From Lysobacter sp. Root916 (lineage in GTDB: Bacteria; Pseudomonadota; Gammaproteobacteria; Xanthomonadales; Xanthomonadaceae): a DNA stretch of 64,000 nt. Below are positions 37,316 through 44,993 of the stretch, in pieces. The notes under the pieces are model-generated. The model searched no databases. It worked only from the letters and a program-made list of their open reading frames with translations, and was not told where the DNA came from. Position numbers and translations under genes: made by a program. Position 1 is the first letter of the stretch, and every line of letters begins with the position of its first letter. The DNA is taken from contig NZ_LMJF01000001.1 of NCBI RefSeq assembly GCF_001429785.1, positions 1,060,474 to 1,124,473 of the forward strand, in the 5' to 3' direction.

Positions 37316-39229
37316 ATGAGCTCATGGCGCGATCGTCTTAAAGGTGCACTGCCGCGCATGGCGGTAGTCGCGCACGATCTCGCGATGGTGTGGTTGGTCT
37401 GGCAGGCCCTGTACCGTTTGCGCTTCGGCATCATCCCCGCCCCGGTTCCGCTGCCGCTGTGGTCGTCCGAGATCGCGCTGGTGATGGTGGCCCAGGGCCT
37501 GGTGTTCTGGCAGGTCGGTCTGTACCGCGGCCTGTGGCGCTTCGCCGGCGTGCCCGACCTTTGGAACATCTTCAAGGCCTGCATGCTCGGTCTGTTCGCG
37601 ATCGTGCTGGTGCTGTTCCTCTATAACCGCCTCGACACCACGATGCCGCGCACGGTGCTGGTGCTGTATCCGGTGGTGCTGGTGGGCATGCTGGGCGCGC
37701 CGCGCCTGCTGTACCGCGCCTGGAAGGACAGCCGCGTCGAACGCGCCGACACCGCCTCGGTGCGCATCCTGATCCTCGGCGCCGGCCGTGCCGGCGAAGC
37801 GCTGGTGCGCGACCTGCGCCGCTTCGGCACCTACGAACCCGTCGGCTTCCTCGACGACGCCGCGCGCCTGCGTGGCAGCAAGGTCCAGGGCGTGCCGGTG
37901 CTGGGGCGCGTGCCCGAAGTGGCGGAGATCGCGCGCGAGACCGCGGCCAAGCTGCTGGTGATCGCGATGCCGTCGGCCGACGCCAACGCGCTGCAACGGG
38001 TGGTGATCGCCTGCGAGCGCACCGGGCTGCCGTTCCGGATGGTGCCGCGCCTGCAGGACGTGCTGGAAGGGCGTTCGCTGCCGGGCGAGTTGAAAGAGGT
38101 CGCGATCGAGGACCTGCTCGGCCGCAAGCCGGTACTGCCGGATTGGAAGGCGATCCGCAGCTGGCTGGGCGCGCGTTCGGTGCTGGTCACCGGCGCCGGC
38201 GGTTCGATCGGCTCGGAGCTGTGCCGCCAGTGCGCGCGCCACGGCGCACGCCGCATCGCCTTGATCGAGATCGACGAACTCGCCCTGACCCAGACCGAGG
38301 CCGCGCTGCGCCGCGACTTCCCCGATCTGGAATACATCCCCATCCTCGGCGACTGCGGCGATCCGGCGGTGATCGCGTTCGCGCTGGGCCAGTCCGAACC
38401 CGACGCGGTCTTCCACGCCGCCGCCTACAAGCAGGTGCCGCTGCTGGAAGCGCAACTGCGCGAGGCCGTGCGCAACAACGTGCTCGCCACCGCGACCGTG
38501 GCCAAGGCCTGCCGCGAGGCCGGCGTCGGCACCTTCGTGCTGATCTCCACCGACAAGGCGGTCGATCCGGTCAACGTGCTCGGCGCGACCAAGCGCCTGG
38601 CCGAGATGACCTGCCAATCGCTGGCCGACCAGCGCTCGACCCGCTTCGTGACCGTGCGCTTCGGCAACGTGCTCGACTCGGCCGGCAGCGTGGTGCCGTT
38701 GTTCCGAGAACAGATCCGCAGCGGCGGCCCGGTCACGGTCACCGATCCGGAGGTCACGCGCTTCTTCATGACCATCCCCGAAGCCTGCCAGCTGATCCTG
38801 CAGGCCTCGGCGATCGGCACGCACGAGGCGATCTATACCCTCGATATGGGCGAGCCGGTGCCGATCCGCCTGTTGGCCGAGCAGATGATCCGTCTGGCCG
38901 GCAAGCAGCCGGGCCGCGACGTCGCGATCATCTACACCGGCCTGCGTCCGGGCGAGAAGCTGCACGAGACCCTGTTTCACGCCGACGAGCGCTACCGCCC
39001 GACCCAGCACCCCAAGATCCTGCAGGCCGAGCCGCGCGAGGTGTCCGCCCACGCGATCGAGTCGGCCATCGCACAGCTGCGCGAGGCCTCGGCGCGCTAC
39101 GACCGCGAATTGCTCAACCAGTTGCTGCGCATGGCGGTGCCCGAATTCGCGCCGGTCGGCGAGCATCCCGACTATGTCGAATCCGCCACCGTGGTGGCGT
39201 TCCCCACACGCAACGCCAGGAAGGTTTGA
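37316..39229 (+). CDS. WbpM/CapD-type UDP-sugar 4,6-dehydratase
   Basis: 637 residues. The N-terminus has four membrane helices (LAMVWLVWQALYRLRFG, SEIALVMVAQGLVFWQ, LGLFAIVLVLFLYN, VLVLYPVVLVGMLGA). A first Rossmann-like domain starts at RILILGAGRAGEAL and the catalytic SDR domain at LVTGAGGSIGSELC (about residue 291). The active site shows STDKAVDPVNVLGATKR: in this family Met or Leu replaces the Tyr of YxxxK, so the change is normal. It probably makes UDP-4-keto-6-deoxy-GlcNAc for surface sugars such as QuiNAc or FucNAc. It shares one base with the galU start (TGATG). Confidence 0.95.
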   Translation: MSSWRDRLKGALPRMAVVAHDLAMVWLVWQALYRLRFGIIPAPVPLPLWSSEIALVMVAQGLVFWQVGLYRGLWRFAGVPDLWNIFKACMLGLFAIVLVLFLYNRLDTTMPRTVLVLYPVVLVGMLGAPRLLYRAWKDSRVERADTASVRILILGAGRAGEALVRDLRRFGTYEPVGFLDDAARLRGSKVQGVPVLGRVPEVAEIARETAAKLLVIAMPSADANALQRVVIACERTGLPFRMVPRLQDVLEGRSLPGELKEVAIEDLLGRKPVLPDWKAIRSWLGARSVLVTGAGGSIGSELCRQCARHGARRIALIEIDELALTQTEAALRRDFPDLEYIPILGDCGDPAVIAFALGQSEPDAVFHAAAYKQVPLLEAQLREAVRNNVLATATVAKACREAGVGTFVLISTDKAVDPVNVLGATKRLAEMTCQSLADQRSTRFVTVRFGNVLDSAGSVVPLFREQIRSGGPVTVTDPEVTRFFMTIPEACQLILQASAIGTHEAIYTLDMGEPVPIRLLAEQMIRLAGKQPGRDVAIIYTGLRPGEKLHETLFHADERYRPTQHPKILQAEPREVSAHAIESAIAQLREASARYDRELLNQLLRMAVPEFAPVGEHPDYVESATVVAFPTRNARKV

Positions 39230-40128
39230 TGGCCGCTCGCATCCGCAAAGCCGTATTCCCGGTCGCAGGGCTGGGGACCCGGTTCCTGCCCGCGACCAAG
39301 ACCGTCCCCAAGGAAATGCTGCCGATCGTCGATCGGCCGCTGATCCAGTACGCCGTCGACGAAGCCATCGAAGCCGGCTGCGACACCCTGATCTTCGTCA
39401 CCAACCGCTACAAGCACGCGGTCGCCGACTACTTCGACAAGGCCTACGAGCTGGAACAGAAGCTCGAACGCAGCGGCAAGCTCGAGCAACTGGAACTGGT
39501 GCGCAACGTGCTGCCTCCGGGCGTGCGGGCGGTGTTCGTGACGCAGGCCGAGGCGCTGGGCCTGGGCCATGCCGTGCTGTGCGCCAAGCCCGTGGTCGGC
39601 GACGAGCCGTTCGCGGTGGTGCTGCCGGACGACCTGATCTGGAACCGCGGCCCGGGCGCGCTGAAGCAGATGGCCGACGCGGCCGAAATCTCCGGCGCCA
39701 GCGTGATCGCGGTGCAGGACGTGCCGCGCGAGCAGACCGGCAGTTACGGCATCGTCGCCACCGACGGTTTCGCCGCGCGCCAGGGCCGTATCCGCGCCAT
39801 CGTCGAGAAGCCCTCGCCGGACGTCGCGCCCAGCAACCTGGCCGTGGTCGGCCGCTACGTGCTCAACCCGCGCATCTTCTCCCTGCTGGAGAACACCACG
39901 CCTGGCGCCGGCGGCGAGATCCAGCTCACCGACGCGATCGCGGCGATGCTCACCGAGGAGGCCGTCAACGCCTACCGCTTCCAGGGCACGCGTTTCGACT
40001 GCGGCACCCACCTGGGCCTGATCGAAGCCACGATCCGTTTCGCTCTGGACCACGAAGTGCTCAGCGACTCGGCGCGCCAGCTGATGCAGAACGCCTTGGC
40101 GGAACTGGGCGTGGCGGATCTGGAGTGA
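39229..40128 (+). CDS. galU: UTP-glucose-1-phosphate uridylyltransferase
   Basis: Makes UDP-glucose for LPS, exopolysaccharide and other glycans. 299 residues, the normal length. GLGTRFLPATKTVPKEMLP is the nucleotide loop; EALGLGHAVLCAKPVVGDEPF, VLPDDLIW and GRYVLNP complete the family pattern. The ATG overlaps the previous stop by one base, so it is translated with the WbpM-like gene. It closes the rightward run from lapA. Confidence 0.97.
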   Translation: MAARIRKAVFPVAGLGTRFLPATKTVPKEMLPIVDRPLIQYAVDEAIEAGCDTLIFVTNRYKHAVADYFDKAYELEQKLERSGKLEQLELVRNVLPPGVRAVFVTQAEALGLGHAVLCAKPVVGDEPFAVVLPDDLIWNRGPGALKQMADAAEISGASVIAVQDVPREQTGSYGIVATDGFAARQGRIRAIVEKPSPDVAPSNLAVVGRYVLNPRIFSLLENTTPGAGGEIQLTDAIAAMLTEEAVNAYRFQGTRFDCGTHLGLIEATIRFALDHEVLSDSARQLMQNALAELGVADLE

Positions 40129-40134
40129 GGCGGT

Positions 40135-40220
40135 AGCTAGAGTGAAGCAACGAGTAACGAGTAGAGGCGGGCAGCTGTCTCACTCGTTACTACTTACTCG
40201 CTACTACTTACTCGTTCCTG
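40135..40220. repeat. short tandem and inverted repeats after galU
   Basis: Left words AACGAGTAACGAGTAG (40149-40164) face right words ACTCGTTACTACTTACTCG, and the 12-mer ACTACTTACTCG occurs twice (40189-40200, 40203-40214). The set resembles 34690-34850. No reading frame of note lies here. Confidence 0.7.
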
Positions 40221-40294
40221 CCCCTCACCCGCAGCGCCAGAACGTCGCCATCGCCATCGGCCCGCGCAACGCGCGCACGGCGATGGCGGCTCGA

Positions 40295-40738
40295 TCAAGG
40301 CGTGCCGCGATGCGCCCGATAGGCCAGCAACGCGCATAGCGCGGCGAACCCGATCCAGAGCGTCACGATCGCAGCGGCCGCGACGCGGCCTGCCAAACCG
40401 CCCTCGGGATCGCCGGCCTGCGCGGCACGCGCGCGGCACTCGATCATGACGGTCGCTGGAATCATGCGGATCGCCCAGGCGATCCCTAGCGGAAGCAGGA
40501 GCAGGTCGTCCAGATAGCCCAGGACCGGGATGAAGTCCGGAATCAGGTCGATGGGGCTGAGCGCATAGGCCACGATCGCCGCGACCAGCAGCTTGGCGTA
40601 CCACGGCGTGAGCGGGTGCCGCGCCGCGAGATAGAGCGCATGGATCTCGCGCTTGAGTTCGCGAGCCCGTTGCCGCAATGCATCGATCCACTGCACGTCT
40701 TCGACCTCTATGGCGCTTGGGCTGCGGGCACGCATCAC
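40295..40738 (-). CDS. DUF1232 (YkvA-like) membrane protein
   Basis: 147 residues if read from the GTG at 40738, one fewer from the ATG at 40735. The DUF1232 hallmark is intact: [20 protein letters not shown], then [12 protein letters not shown] further hydrophobic helix lies near the C-terminus ([21 protein letters not shown]). Function is unknown. It follows the small membrane gene at 40786-41226 on the same strand after 47 bases. Confidence 0.9.
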   Translation of the reverse strand: MMRARSPSAIEVEDVQWIDALRQRARELKREIHALYLAARHPLTPWYAKLLVAAIVAYALSPIDLIPDFIPVLGYLDDLLLLPLGIAWAIRMIPATVMIECRARAAQAGDPEGGLAGRVAAAAIVTLWIGFAALCALLAYRAHRGTP

Positions 40739-40785
40739 GATGTATGCGAAGGCCAGTCAGGGCAACCGTTTCCTGCGCTTACCGT

Positions 40786-41226
40786 TCACCGGTAATACCA
40801 GAGCATCGCCATCGCCAGGACCGCGCACAGGATGGCCAGCACGCTCGCGGCCGCGGCCATGCGCCGCACCCGCACGATCCAGCGCTGCGCGACCACGCCG
40901 CGCAGCACGCGCACGTCGCGCAGGGTGCGCCAGTCGCGTGGTGGGAAGCGCCGCTCGGCCTGGGCCGCCGCGGCCAGACGCCGCAAGCTGCGCGCCAACA
41001 GCGACAGCGGGACCACCGGCAACAGCGCCAGCGCGACCAGCAGGCCGCGCAGCCAGCGCCGGGTGCGCTGCGGGTCGCCGTCCTGGGCCAGCTGGGTCGC
41101 GAGCCCGCTCAGCCAGCCGTCGAGTTGCCACAAGCCGAACAAGGCCAGCACCACGATCGCGGCGATGATCAGCAGGCTGCGCCTGCGATAGGCTAGGTCG
41201 GCCGGGTGGATGTCCGCTTCGCGCAC
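40786..41226 (-). CDS. two-helix membrane protein, unknown
   Basis: 146 residues from a GTG at 41226, chosen for the AGGAA ribosome site eight bases upstream; the longer ATG frame to 41262 would leave little room for promoters. Two hydrophobic segments (SLLIIAAIVVLALFGLW and LRGLLVALALLPVVPLSLL) and a third near the end (AAASVLAILCAVLAMAMLW) enclose a basic, Arg-rich middle. I do not recognise the family. It diverges from the amine oxidoreductase gene across 71 bases. Confidence 0.75.
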   Translation of the reverse strand: MREADIHPADLAYRRRSLLIIAAIVVLALFGLWQLDGWLSGLATQLAQDGDPQRTRRWLRGLLVALALLPVVPLSLLARSLRRLAAAAQAERRFPPRDWRTLRDVRVLRGVVAQRWIVRVRRMAAAASVLAILCAVLAMAMLWYYR

Positions 41227-41297
41227 TATCGCGTTCCTGTGAGTCCGAGCGTTCCCGCGCATTTCAACAAACCCGACCGCCGCATTCCAGACCGCCC

Positions 41298-42587
41298 ATG
41301 ACCGTCCCCAGCTACTACCGCGCCACCTTGCCGCCGACGCCCGAACGCCCGGCGCTGCAGGGCCGCCGCGAGGCCTCGGTGTGCGTGATCGGCGGCGGCT
41401 TCGCCGGGCTCAACACCGCGCTGGGCCTGGCCGAGCGCGGTGTCGCCGGCGTCGCCCTGATCGAGGCCCAGGGCCTGGGTCACGGTGCCTCCGGTCGCAA
41501 CGGCGGTTTCGTGTTCGGCGGCTATTCGCGCGGCGAGGACGCGCTGCTGCGCGAACTCGGCCCCGAACGCGCGCGCGCCCTCTATGCGGGCACCACCGAG
41601 GCGGTCGAGCTGATTCGCACGCGCATCCATCGCCACGGCCTGGACTGCGACGCGGTCCAGGCCGGCGTGATCTGGGCCAACTGGTTCCGCGATCCCGAGG
41701 TCCTGCGTTCGCGCCAACGTCTGCTGGCCGAGCGCTACGGCGCCGAGTGGCGCTGGCTGGCGCAGGACGAACTGCGCGACCTGGTACGCAGCCCGCGCTA
41801 CCACGACGGCCTGTTCGAACCGCAGGCCTTCCATTTCCACCCGCTCAAGTACGCGCACGGGCTGGCCGCACTGGCCGAGCGCGCCGGCGTCGCCGTGCAC
41901 GAGCGCACGCCGGCGACCGCGCTGCGCCGCGAGGGCGCTCATTGGCGGGTGACCACGCCGCAAGGCGAGATCGCCGCGCGCCAGGTCGTGCTGGCCTGCG
42001 GCGGCTACCTGGCCGGCCTGAGCGCGCGCGTGGACGCGGGCGTGATGCCGATCGCGACCTACGTCATGGTCACCGAGCCCCTGGGCGCGCGCCTGGACGA
42101 GGCTCTGCGCACGCGCGCGGCGGTCTACGACACCCGTTTCGCGTTCGACTACTACCGGCCGCTGCCGGACACGCGGCTGCTCTGGGGCGGGCGCATCTCG
42201 GTGCTGGACCGCTCGCCGGCGGCGGTGGAGCGCCTGTTGCGGCGCGACTTGCTCAAGGTGTTCCCGCAATTGGAGGGCGTGCGCATCGAGCAGGCCTGGT
42301 CCGGCCTGATGAGCTATGCGCGCCACCAGATGCCGCAGATCGGCCAGGTCGAGGACGGCCTGTGGCTGGCCCAAGCCTTCGGCGGCCACGGCGTGGCGCC
42401 GACCACCTACGCGGGCGAAGTGCTGGCCGCGGCGATCGCGCACGGCGATCCTCGCTGGCGCGAGTTCGCCCATTACGGCCTGGTCTCGGCGCTGAAGCCG
42501 GCGGGGTTGCTGGGCGCGCAGCTGAGTTACAGCTGGGCCCAGTTCAAGGATCATTGGAAAGATTGGAACGAGGGCAGGCGCGCGTGA
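41298..42587 (+). CDS. FAD-dependent amine oxidoreductase (DAO/PuuB-like)
   Basis: 429 residues. [22 protein letters not shown] is the FAD-binding motif near residue 32, [17 protein letters not shown] is the second flavin contact that is characteristic of gamma-glutamylputrescine-oxidase-like enzymes, and [21 protein letters not shown] closes the flavin site. The likely reaction is oxidative deamination of an amine or N-methyl group; with aguA/aguB elsewhere in the window a polyamine derivative is plausible but unproven. The end overlaps the CsaA-like start (GTGA), so the two products are made together. Confidence 0.92.
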   Translation: MTVPSYYRATLPPTPERPALQGRREASVCVIGGGFAGLNTALGLAERGVAGVALIEAQGLGHGASGRNGGFVFGGYSRGEDALLRELGPERARALYAGTTEAVELIRTRIHRHGLDCDAVQAGVIWANWFRDPEVLRSRQRLLAERYGAEWRWLAQDELRDLVRSPRYHDGLFEPQAFHFHPLKYAHGLAALAERAGVAVHERTPATALRREGAHWRVTTPQGEIAARQVVLACGGYLAGLSARVDAGVMPIATYVMVTEPLGARLDEALRTRAAVYDTRFAFDYYRPLPDTRLLWGGRISVLDRSPAAVERLLRRDLLKVFPQLEGVRIEQAWSGLMSYARHQMPQIGQVEDGLWLAQAFGGHGVAPTTYAGEVLAAAIAHGDPRWREFAHYGLVSALKPAGLLGAQLSYSWAQFKDHWKDWNEGRRA

Positions 42588-42943
42588 GCGAAAACGAAAC
42601 CACGGTCGCCGGCGGCGATCTGAGCTGGAGCGAGTTCGAGCGGGTGATGCTGTGCGCGGGCACGGTGCTGCGGGTCGAGGCGTTCCCGGAAGCGCGCAAG
42701 CCGGCCTGGAAACTGTGGGTGGACTTCGGACCGCACGGCGTGCGCAAGACCAGCGCGCAGGTGAAACAGCTGTACACGGCCGAAGAACTGGTCGGGCGCC
42801 AGATCGTCGGCGTGATCAATTTCCCGCCCAAGCAGGTCGGCCCGTTCCGTTCCGAATTCCTGCTCACCGGCTTCCCCACCGACGAAGGCGTGGTGGTCAC
42901 CGCGATCGAACGGCCGGTGCCGAACGGAACGCGCCTGGCCTGA
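42584..42943 (+). CDS. CsaA-like tRNA-binding-domain protein
   Basis: 119 residues from a GTG that overlaps the oxidoreductase stop. [35 protein letters not shown] and [14 protein letters not shown] followed by PVPNGTRLA follow Bacillus CsaA almost block by block. CsaA is an OB-fold dimer with tRNA-binding and chaperone-like activity reported. The N-terminus is about ten residues longer than in Bacillus. Why it is coupled to an amine oxidase is not clear; the protein could act on its own. Confidence 0.92.
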   Translation: MSENETTVAGGDLSWSEFERVMLCAGTVLRVEAFPEARKPAWKLWVDFGPHGVRKTSAQVKQLYTAEELVGRQIVGVINFPPKQVGPFRSEFLLTGFPTDEGVVVTAIERPVPNGTRLA

Positions 42944-42963
42944 GCTACCCGCACTGCTCTGGG

Positions 42964-43044
42964 GTAGGAGCGGCGTAAGCCGCGACCCGCCATCGCAGCA
43001 GCGACGCTAGCCTGTGGCGCGGTCGTGGCTTACGCCGCTCCTGC
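42964..43044. repeat. paired GTAGGAGCGGCGTAAGC extragenic repeat
   Basis: Arms 42964-42987 (GTAGGAGCGGCGTAAGCCGC then GACC) and 43021-43044 match in reverse complement at 22 of 24 positions, around a 33-base loop. Such GTAGGAGCGGC elements are, as I recall, dispersed in Xanthomonadaceae and Pseudomonas genomes as REP-like repeats. It lies just after the CsaA-like gene and could stabilise or end its message. Confidence 0.9.
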
Positions 43045-43155
43045 ACAAGAGTTGCCGGATTAAAAATGTTTAATCCCACGCCCAGCCGGCCGTAGTCTCG
43101 CCGCGCCTAGCCTGCGAACGCGATCGCACCGGTCGCGTCTTAGGGAGAGGCCGTC

Positions 43156-43443
43156 ATGTTCCGTACATCCCTGCTACCGATCGCCGCCGCCTTGCTGTCG
43201 CTGAGCCTGGCCGCCGGCGCCACGCAACCCGCAGCGGCCACGCATCCGGCGCCCGCCGCCAAGCCCGCGCCCGCGCGTGCCGCCGTCCAACCGATGGCGG
43301 CCGCGGCCAAACCGGCGCCGGCCAAAGCGACCGCGGCGAACCACTGCCGCGATCCCCAGGGCAAGTTCGTGTCCTGCGACAAGCAGGCCGCCAGCAAGCG
43401 TTGCCGCGACGCCCAGGGCAAATTCACCGCCTGCCCGAAGTAG
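43156..43443 (+). CDS. small secreted protein with two CRDxxGKFxxC repeats
   Basis: 95 residues. A signal peptide (MFRTSLLPIAAALLSLSLAAGA) is followed by a 40-residue linker rich in Ala, Pro and Lys, then two copies of one motif: HCRDPQGKFVSCDK and RCRDAQGKFTACPK, 15 residues apart. Each pairs two Cys ten residues apart and could be a disulphide loop or bind metal. A Shine-Dalgarno (AGGGAGAGG) precedes the ATG. A strong terminator follows at 43501-43533, so it is a single-gene unit. I do not know a function. Confidence 0.85.
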   Translation: MFRTSLLPIAAALLSLSLAAGATQPAAATHPAPAAKPAPARAAVQPMAAAAKPAPAKATAANHCRDPQGKFVSCDKQAASKRCRDAQGKFTACPK

Positions 43444-43500
43444 TGCGCGCACGACGCCGGCTACCGTGGGCCGGGCGTCGCGCGCCCAGCGTGGTGCGAG

Positions 43501-43533
43501 GCGAGGGCGGTTCCGGCTGCCCTCGCTTTTTTT
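43501..43533 (+). terminator. strong intrinsic terminator after the Cys-repeat gene
   Basis: Eight-base stem GCGAGGGC / GCCCTCGC (43501-43508, 43519-43526) with a ten-base loop, followed by seven T's (43527-43533). Confidence 0.9.
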
Positions 43534-43547
43534 GTGGGCCGTAAACG

Positions 43548-43575
43548 CATCGGGGCGACCGTAGCCGCCCCGATG
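43548..43575. terminator. perfect hairpin downstream of fadA
   Basis: Ten-base stem CATCGGGGCG / CGCCCCGATG around an eight-base loop, 40 bases beyond the fadA stop. On the minus strand only a weak T tract (GTTTA) follows; the structure may end fadA transcription. Confidence 0.5.
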
Positions 43576-43615
43576 ATTCGATGCGAAGGCCGAGGCCTTC
43601 GCTCGATGGCCGAAC

Positions 43616-44821
43616 TCAGAGCGCCTCGAACACGCCCGCCGCGCCCATGCCGGTGCCGATGCACATGGTCACCAGGCCGTACTTCTGCTGACGACGGCGC
43701 AGGCCGTGGACGATGGTCGCGGTGCGGATCGCACCGGTCGCGCCCAGCGGATGGCCCAGCGCGATCGCGCCGCCCAGCGGGTTGACCTTGGACGGGTCCA
43801 GGCCGCTGTCGCGGATCACCGCCAGCGCCTGCGCGGCGAAGGCTTCGTTGAGCTCGATCCAGTCGATCTGGTCCTGGGTCAGGCCGGCCTGCTTGAGCGC
43901 CTTGGGAATCGCCGCGATCGGGCCGATGCCCATCACTTCCGGGCGCACGCCGGCGACCGAGAAGCTGACGAAACGCGCGAGCGGGGTCAGGCCGTAGTCC
44001 TTGACCGCCTGGCCGGAAGCCAGCAGCACCGCGGCCGCGCCGTCGCTCATCTGCGAAGCGGTGCCGGCGGTGACCGTGCCGCCGAACTGGCCGTTGCGGA
44101 ACACCGGCTTGAGCTTGGCCAGCGCTTCCAGCGAAGCGTCGGCGCGCGGGCCCTCGTCCAGCTCGATCAGGCTCTTGCGCAGCTTGATCGTGTTGCCGCT
44201 CAGATCGGGCTGGTGCGACAGCACCTCGTAGGGGCTGATCTCGGCGGCGAACTCGCCGGCCTGCTGCGCGGCGATCGCCTTGCGGTGCGAGGCCAGCGCG
44301 AACGCGTCCTGGTCCTCGCGCGAGATCTTCCATTCCTCGGCGACCTTCTCGGCGGTGATGCCCATGCCGTAGGCGATGGCGACGTGGTCGTCCTTGAACA
44401 CGCTGGGGCTCAGCGCGACCTTGTTGCCCATCATCGGCACCATCGACATCGACTCGGTGCCGCCGGCCAGGACCAGATCGGAGTTGCCCAGGCGGATCTC
44501 GTTGGCGGCCAGGGCCACGGCCTGCAGGCCGGAGGAGCAGAAGCGGTTGATGGTCTGCGCGGCGATGGTGTTGGGCAGGCCGGCCAGCAGCACGCCGATG
44601 CGCGCCACGTTCATGCCTTGCTCGCCCTCGGGCATGGCGCAGCCGATGATGGCGTCGTCGATGCGGTTGAGGTCGATGCCCGGGGCCTGCGCCACCACCG
44701 ACTTCAACACGTGGGCGAGCATGTCGTCGGGACGGGTGTTGCGGAATACGCCGCGCGGGGCCTTGCCGACCGGGGTGCGGGTGGCGGCGACGATGTAGGC
44801 GTCTTGAACTTGCTTGGTCAT
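43616..44821 (-). CDS. fadA: acetyl-CoA C-acyltransferase (beta-ketothiolase)
   Basis: Last step of fatty acid beta-oxidation. 401 residues from the ATG at 44821, with GAGAAAGCC ahead; upstream sequence in the frame belongs to a repeat. The nucleophile is the Cys in FCSSGLQAV near residue 93; the His in [15 protein letters not shown] and the Cys in [12 protein letters not shown] complete the active site. It follows the fadN-type gene on the same strand, across 172 bases that contain a paired repeat, and is probably in the same regulon as the PsrA-like repressor gene. Confidence 0.96.
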   Translation of the reverse strand: MTKQVQDAYIVAATRTPVGKAPRGVFRNTRPDDMLAHVLKSVVAQAPGIDLNRIDDAIIGCAMPEGEQGMNVARIGVLLAGLPNTIAAQTINRFCSSGLQAVALAANEIRLGNSDLVLAGGTESMSMVPMMGNKVALSPSVFKDDHVAIAYGMGITAEKVAEEWKISREDQDAFALASHRKAIAAQQAGEFAAEISPYEVLSHQPDLSGNTIKLRKSLIELDEGPRADASLEALAKLKPVFRNGQFGGTVTAGTASQMSDGAAAVLLASGQAVKDYGLTPLARFVSFSVAGVRPEVMGIGPIAAIPKALKQAGLTQDQIDWIELNEAFAAQALAVIRDSGLDPSKVNPLGGAIALGHPLGATGAIRTATIVHGLRRRQQKYGLVTMCIGTGMGAAGVFEAL

Positions 44822-44835
44822 GGCTTTCTCCGATA

Positions 44836-44993
44836 GCCGGGAATCGAGAATCGGGAATCGGGAATCGTCGGAGCAAAGGCCCGGCGACATTCCGATTCGA
44901 TTCTTGCTCCCGGTTCTTCTATGTGGGGGTAGTAGCGGGGAGGCGGGAGAAGAAGCCGCGCTTCTGCGATTCCCGATTCCCCATTCCCGATTC
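44836..44993. repeat. paired GGGAATCGGGAATCG repeat between fadN-type and fadA genes
   Basis: Left arm 44836-44867 (GCCGGGAATCGAGAATCGGG and on) and right arm 44967-44993 (CGATTCCCGATTCCCCATTC and on) are facing copies of the same word. The centre (about 100 bases) has a further ATTCCGATTCGATTC run. The arms are built of the nine-base unit GGGAATCGG. The same family occurs at 53671-53957. Confidence 0.85.

Noticed and set aside
37316-39229. Loss of the Tyr in YxxxK in the WbpM-like enzyme, considered as an inactivating change
   Set aside because: In this family Met or another residue normally replaces the Tyr, so the site is ordinary.
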